Origin: Pelodera strongyloides
Taxonomy: Eukaryota > Nematoda > Chromadorea > Rhabditida > Rhabditidae
Length of the DNA: 64,000 nt
Reading direction: 5' to 3'
NCBI GenBank assembly: GCA_036852015.1
Contig: JAANDG010000302.1
Location: 62,001-126,000 of the forward strand
Part shown: positions 58,969 to 64,000 of the stretch, one piece after another
Numbering within the stretch: position 1 is the stretch's first letter
Layout of the letters: each line of letters begins with the position of its first letter
Notes under the pieces: model-generated
What the model was told of the DNA's origin: nothing
Database searches by the model: none
What the model saw: only the letters and a program-made list of their open reading frames with translations
Translations under genes and position numbers: made by a program

Positions 58969-61900
58969 ATGGATGCCACTACGGACGGTTTCTCACCGTC
59001 GACTTCAGGAAGCTTTGCGGATGCGGAAGGACGGCAAAATACATACTCAGTTCCTCATTCCTCTTCCAATTCCACGCAATCGCAAGCAACGAGACATTTG
59101 CGAAATGCCAAGCTTCTGACTTTGGATATCACTACCGATGTTACTCCGTCACAGGCTGCACGTCTTCCCGAATTAGCTCTCTCTAACGGTGGAAATGGTA
59201 TTTCTACAGCAAGTACTCCTGCTTCAAACAGCGTGAACAATGGTAAAGAAAAATATAATTCTTTGCCGGATGGTCGAGAAATGTCTGCGCAACGAGTAGT
59301 AGATTCACCACCAAAACGACTGAAACGAAGTTTGTGTCGACAGGCGTGCGTGGAGATTACGACGTCCACTTGCCCCATATCGCCTACGATCTGCAAGGAC
59401 GTAGTAAATGAGCAGACCGGTGAGGATATGAAGGAGGATATGAATATAACGAAGTTCACCGAAGAGCATGGGCATGAACTCTCACGCAACAAAGAGCAGG
59501 GGCCTGTCTTACAAATCCGTAAAGCGGAAGTTAGTAAAGCTGACGCTTTGGAGCCTTGTAATCTCGTCGAAGAAGAGGTCTCCTTAACAAAATCGAACGA
59601 GACTGTAGAAAATGTGAAACGATCTGGTAAGCCGTTATTCAGCCTGGGAAGCGAGAATATGAAAATGGAAGAGGAAGAATTCAAGAAAACGCTACTAAAC
59701 GAAACTTCAAATCTCATCCGTTGCGCTTCGTTTGCCAATATGAGCTTCACTTATAGCGTGTCGATCGATAACGAGTTTGACGTTGAGGAGAATATCAATT
59801 TAAAACTTAGTCCGTCAGCTCCAATCTTGGGCGGGAAGTATAGTAATTCCACCAAAACTGGACAGTTTATTGATGTTGATACGGATGTAACCGCGAATGA
59901 AAAGACAACTACCGACAGAAATGGAAAACCAAATGTTCTACACGGGGTTGACTGTCAAGACACGCTCAAGGATTCTAAAGAAAAAGACACGATAAAGAAA
60001 GACCTAAATGAGAGACGGTCATCCTTAGACTCTCCTATGATTGTTATCCCAGTTATATCGTTAGATGAAGAGGCTGAAGTCCCAAATGTCTTCACTTTTT
60101 CTTCATCGAATGTATCGGATTCTATAAGGAGTGGGGGTTCTCCCCAACCGAAAAGTCCACCGAACATGGCACCGTCAAAATCGCAAATTATTCAAAAATG
60201 TCAAAAAGACGCCGTATTATCTCGGAAAAACAAGTCTTGCACTTCTTTGAAGACTCTTCCTGGCACCCAGAAGGATTTGACTTCGGAACATGCCGTCCAA
60301 TACGAATCTTCTCCTAGCGGGACTCTGTCAGAAGCGCTGCGAAGTCCCAACATCGAACCGACTCGAGTTCAAAATCCAGCCTTCAAACCACCTCTGTCAC
60401 CCAAGAAAAAATCGATGATAAAAGCACCCTCTGATCCAGTTCTTCAGAATAAGGGGTCAGGCCCAAGTGAGCCCAGAACAAATAATTCTTCCAGCAACTT
60501 GCACTATGCCGCTGTTGCGAAAGATGCCCTCCCAAAGGTCGCACCTACACCTACTGAAGACCAACCATCAACATTTAATGAAAACGCCAGAAGCGCAGAT
60601 AAAGAAGGTTCAAAAGTTTATATTTCAACGAAATTGCCCGAAACTGTTCGTGGATCGTCCAAAAGTCTGCACGAAAAGGCTGATATTCGAGATTCTACAA
60701 AATCTCTTGCAGAAGAAAATTTACAAAGTGCGACGAACGTTTTGAAGGTATCAAATTGCGTGGAAAATGAGGGTGAAGAAAGAAAAAGAGAAGAAAGACA
60801 TGTAGTGCGAAACCTCAAAGAAAACGAGCGGCAACTCTGTTCTGCTGGGGGTTTGTAGTTTTTCTCATTTCTTTCCTTTTTTTGAGAAATGCACTTTTCT
60901 AAGAAATTAGTGGCTGATCATATGTTTAAAATTTGTTACATATATATTTTTAATTTGTTTTGTCTTAATTTAAACTCCTGTGCAACATAAGCAATTGGAA
61001 CACTAATGTTGATTTAGTGGGGGAAGTACTTTGCCCGTCGCGAAACAATACCTCAAATCGAGCCGAAGTACCAAGAAGAAAAGTAGGAGTGGTATCGGCA
61101 ACAGGGTCTCCCCTATTGACGTCCCCACTACGCCTACAGGATCAGACGAATATTCAGAAGGTTGGGCACAGATAAAATTATGACTATTTTTTCGTTCAAA
61201 TCAATTTTTTTACATAAAGAGTTCTAACATTTTTGCTTATTTTACTTTCAAATGTTGAATGGGTTTACTTTTTTACTTTTAGAAATCCCAACAACCACGT
61301 CAGCAGGGTCGTCCACTTGCTCCACGCACAATCAACAAAGAAAACACGGATTTGAAAGTGATTTCAAGGTCGCAAGTGTGTCTTCGGCTCTTTTTTTTTT
61401 ACCTTTTTCTAGATTTTAAGTTGTTTAATTGGAAAAAAACTTTAATTTAATCTCTGGTCGTCCCAACAAAGAGAGTCACAAAAATTACCGCTTTCTTTTT
61501 ATTGTCGTTTTGTGAAATTCACCACGTGCCGCACATATGCTTACTTGAGTTCCAGATGGCTATTTTATTTCGCATGAGTTTGAACATGTACTTTTCGACC
61601 AATGAAACCTAAGTGCACAAAATTGTTATCTTATTCATCCTGAAATAAGGATTGGAAAACATTTGGCCACACTAATAATCAAATGGGGGAATGTTTCATG
61701 ATTGTTCTTTTTAAATTAATATCAAGATATACTACGCCAGAACAAAATGTCATGGTGTGTCATGAGATGTTTTGTTGTGTCACATCCAGAAAACTTCTGT
61801 GTGTTTCAGGCGGAAAATCCACCTTTGTCTGCTAAACCACTGTGTGTTTCTGCTCTAATTGAATCAAACCGTGCACATCCAAAAATATTCGTAATTTCTG

Positions 61901-62279
61901 TGAAATTGAAAACCCAAAACATGCAACGGTGTCAGTCACAAACGAATTGCGCTCCTGCTTTGAGGTGAGTTATTGATTGTACTTTAATATAATCAGATAC
62001 TGTCGTAATTTTCGATTATAAAAAAAATCCTTTCTGCTCATTGCATTGCTTCATTGACCATAGATAGATCACAGCCCTACGCACATGGAGATGACAGAGT
62101 TTACCTGTATCTTTCTGTGTTTGTGTTTGACCTCATTTTACGGTAAACGAAAAAAGGTGTAAAGTATGATGATCTTCTTTGTGAAACAGGAAGGATTCCC
62201 AACTTTCTGAAGCCGCTCAACAACTAAAACGTGGATTGTCCACGGAACGACAGACTAACCGGCCAGCGCCTTTGATGAG
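58969..62279 (+). CDS. Unrecognised, mostly disordered Ser/Thr-rich protein (possibly incomplete)
   Basis: I do not recognise this protein. Exons: 58969-60850 (a very long first exon, 627 codons), 61018-61160, 61283-61375, 61810-61964, 62190-62279; phases agree. Without splicing the first exon would stop at 60858, so the continuation (donor GTTTGT) is an inference, supported by four open exons in series. The sequence is rich in Ser, Thr, Asn, Lys and Glu with few hydrophobic blocks and no visible catalytic motif. Basic clusters such as PPKRLKRSL (about residue 114) could serve nuclear import. Repeated SPxx/SPPK-type sites suggest phosphorylation. The ATG follows a probable trans-splice acceptor at 58900. 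The last exon ends in phase 2 and no convincing partner exon is clear before 63.2 kb, so the 3' end is unknown. Confidence 0.65.
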
Positions 62280-62679
62280 GTTATTGCCTTTCCGAGATAG
62301 GAACCATAGTTATCAAGGGGCGACCATTACATTATTGTTTACTCATTGCCGGTTTATTTTATATTATTCTTTTTACACTAACTGACCAACTACTTCGTAG
62401 TAGTTGAGAAAGTTACTTTACTTCCTTGCTTTCGTATTGACTGAGTATTTTCTAGGTATTGATATTACAGCTTCATTTATTTAGAACGCGATCTACAGTA
62501 TTCTTCCCTTCACTTTCGCGTCAAAACTCCGTGTCATTCACCTTTCAATTGAGTCCGCATTTGAATGGACTACCGGACGAAGCTCTAATTAGCATATGCA
62601 AATTGGTACATTTTATACGTTTCGTGAACAAGTCACGGTAGTTTTCTAACAACCGTCAACCCAGCTACGTTCTGTGGCG

Positions 62680-62935
62680 CGCAGAGCGCCGCATACTTTC
62701 CCGCACGTTCTGGGTATGCGCGCATACTTTCCCGCATGATCTGACTGTGCGCGCGTACTTTCCCGCATGATCACGGTGTGCGCGCATACTTTCCCGCATA
62801 GAGCGCCGCACATGGTCTTCCGGAGCAATGTCTCCGAAATCACAATTTTGACAATTTGGATCGCCCTATCGCCCAACTGCGAGCGCATACTTTCCCGCGT
62901 ACATTCCCGCATAGAGCGCCGCGCACTCACGAAAA
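62680..62935. repeat. GC-rich satellite-like repeat, block 1
   Basis: The word GCGCGCATACTTTCCCGCA and variants recur about six times, interleaved with TAGAGCGCCGC. A unique segment (62815-62880) interrupts the block. Confidence 0.8.
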
Positions 62936-63924
62936 TTCTTCTCTCAAGAAATTATTTTCAGCTGCAATACCGTAGTTGCAACAAATAGTTGCCACAAATA
63001 ATGGAGTTTCGCCGCTAAAGTGCATTTTTTTCTCAATTTTTTTCTTTTCCCCGTTCGTTTTTCGTATTATTTTCCGTTTGTTTGGTTTGTTGGGTATATT
63101 TCTTTATTTACTGCCTAAGCGAATCTCCCATTGTCATCCCGATGAGTACATATGATAGAATTTAGTACATTTTAAGGTTTTATTCACTTGGAGTTCCATT
63201 GACGTTTTTTGATGAACTGTTCTTATGTTTATTGTCTATTGTTTATTGTGCAGGATGTCTGCAGCAGGTGCAGGATGAAAAAACATATGTCTGTATCCCG
63301 TAAGGCTGAAGGAATTAGCCTTGCGATATGGCTTCACCTACGACATCAATGAGAAGTGCGAAGTGCTAATTGTAAGTATCTTTTTTCTACTTATTGTATC
63401 TTGAAATATTTTATACTCCTACTCATGCATCCTATTAACTTAGTCCACTTTTTTTTACTTCTCGCCATTCTATACAAAATAGTTCCACAGTAGCTGAGTA
63501 TCTATTATAGTTTCTTATTACTTATTACTCAGTTTATTTGCAGCTTGCTTTATTTTGTTGTGGCTTGTAACCGTAGACATACAACCGCAAAGTCCCTAAG
63601 TTTACTTAACTAATGTTCCTTAATTCATCTAGTAACGTTTAGAAGTTATTGATATGAATAATTATGTTGTATAGTATTGTGTAGAGACTTATATTGATGA
63701 AACTTTTGCTAGCAGTCTATTTCATTACTATTATGAAAGTAAGTTCCTCAAGTTTGATCAATTCGCAGTCGCAGTCTATTTTGAATTATTTTTAATGGTT
63801 TAAAATATTTTGCTTTCACTTTATTTTACTCTATCAATGGAATTAATAAAATTATTTTATCTCTTTTGTATGATATTTTTTATATTGTGAAGTGGGCGGG
63901 GCAAGGGGAGGAGCCTAATGGCCA

Positions 63925-64000
63925 GTGTAACCGCGTAGAGCGCCGCGAACTTACCCGCATAGAGCGCCGCGCACTAACCCGCGTAGAGCGCCGCCGACTT
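63925..64000. repeat. GC-rich satellite-like repeat, block 2 (runs off the window)
   Basis: Three tandem units of about 23 bases, each TAGAGCGCCGC plus GCACTAACCCGCG-type spacer. They share the TAGAGCGCCGCGCACT word with the block at 62680-62935. The array is cut by the window end. Confidence 0.85.

Larger units (their letters stand above)
62280..64000. other. Region after the last assigned exon
   Basis: Holds GC-rich satellite-like blocks and one possible exon. At 63254-63371, between TTGTGCAG and GTAAGT, one frame reads LKELALRYGFTYDINEKC up to the donor, which looks coding-like. That frame has a TGA just inside the acceptor, so it cannot be joined as written. It might start from an internal acceptor near 63305 or belong to another transcript. 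Confidence 0.35.

Noticed and set aside
59055..59750. 231-codon antisense open frame opposite the long first exon
   Set aside because: It mirrors the codon pattern of the plus-strand coding exon, has no splice, SL or poly(A) signals of its own and no recognisable motif.

Overview
The window looks like chromosomal DNA of a rhabditid (clade V-type) nematode. The coding sequence is broken into many short exons with GT donors and pyrimidine-rich TTTNAG acceptors. Several initiator ATGs sit a few bases behind a splice acceptor with no upstream coding exon, as expected for spliced-leader trans-splicing. Same-strand genes are separated by an AATAAA followed 128-147 bases later by an acceptor, the classic nematode operon spacing. 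Species cannot be fixed from the sequence alone. Exon models below were assembled by eye from reading frame, splice signals and family similarity; I had no alignment tools.

Layout: (1) 1-20.4 kb, plus strand: a small unrecognised Ser-rich/coiled-coil protein gene (1540-3843), then a 26-exon gene for a TTF2/lodestar-type SNF2 ATPase (4711-20367). The intron that splits its Walker A region holds a 6.2 kb Ty3/gypsy-type LTR retrotransposon with 375 bp LTRs and a CAAAC target duplication. That element's pol is broken by a frameshift and by a 0.7 kb LINE fragment inserted exactly at the YLDD site. (2) 22.0-33.4 kb, minus strand: a probable three-gene operon in the order MAF1 (RNA polymerase III repressor), archease (tRNA-ligase RtcB cofactor), DDX18/Has1 (ribosome-biogenesis DEAD-box helicase). 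An 866 bp terminal-inverted-repeat element carrying a tRNA-Leu-like relic lies in a DDX18 intron. (3) 34.5-37.9 kb, plus: UBAP1-like ESCRT-I subunit. (4) 39.1-48.7 kb, plus: secreted semaphorin-2/MAB-20-like gene. One intron holds an 18-copy minisatellite and another an antisense, intronless mitochondrial 2-oxodicarboxylate carrier (SLC25A21-like). (5) 51.4-56.5 kb, plus: ZnT1-like zinc transporter (CDF/SLC30). (6) 59.0 kb to at least 62.3 kb, plus: an unrecognised, largely disordered protein gene that may run off the window.

Non-genic DNA is rich in short inverted-repeat elements (one family recurs at least four times between 47.5 and 54.8 kb), GC-rich satellite-like word repeats at 27, 50 and 62-64 kb, and simple repeats.

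The most coherent biology is the minus-strand operon. It would co-express a tRNA transcription repressor, a tRNA-splicing cofactor and an rRNA-processing helicase, which is a plausible growth/translation-capacity regulon. I see no CRISPR array, prokaryotic system or clearly new enzyme system.
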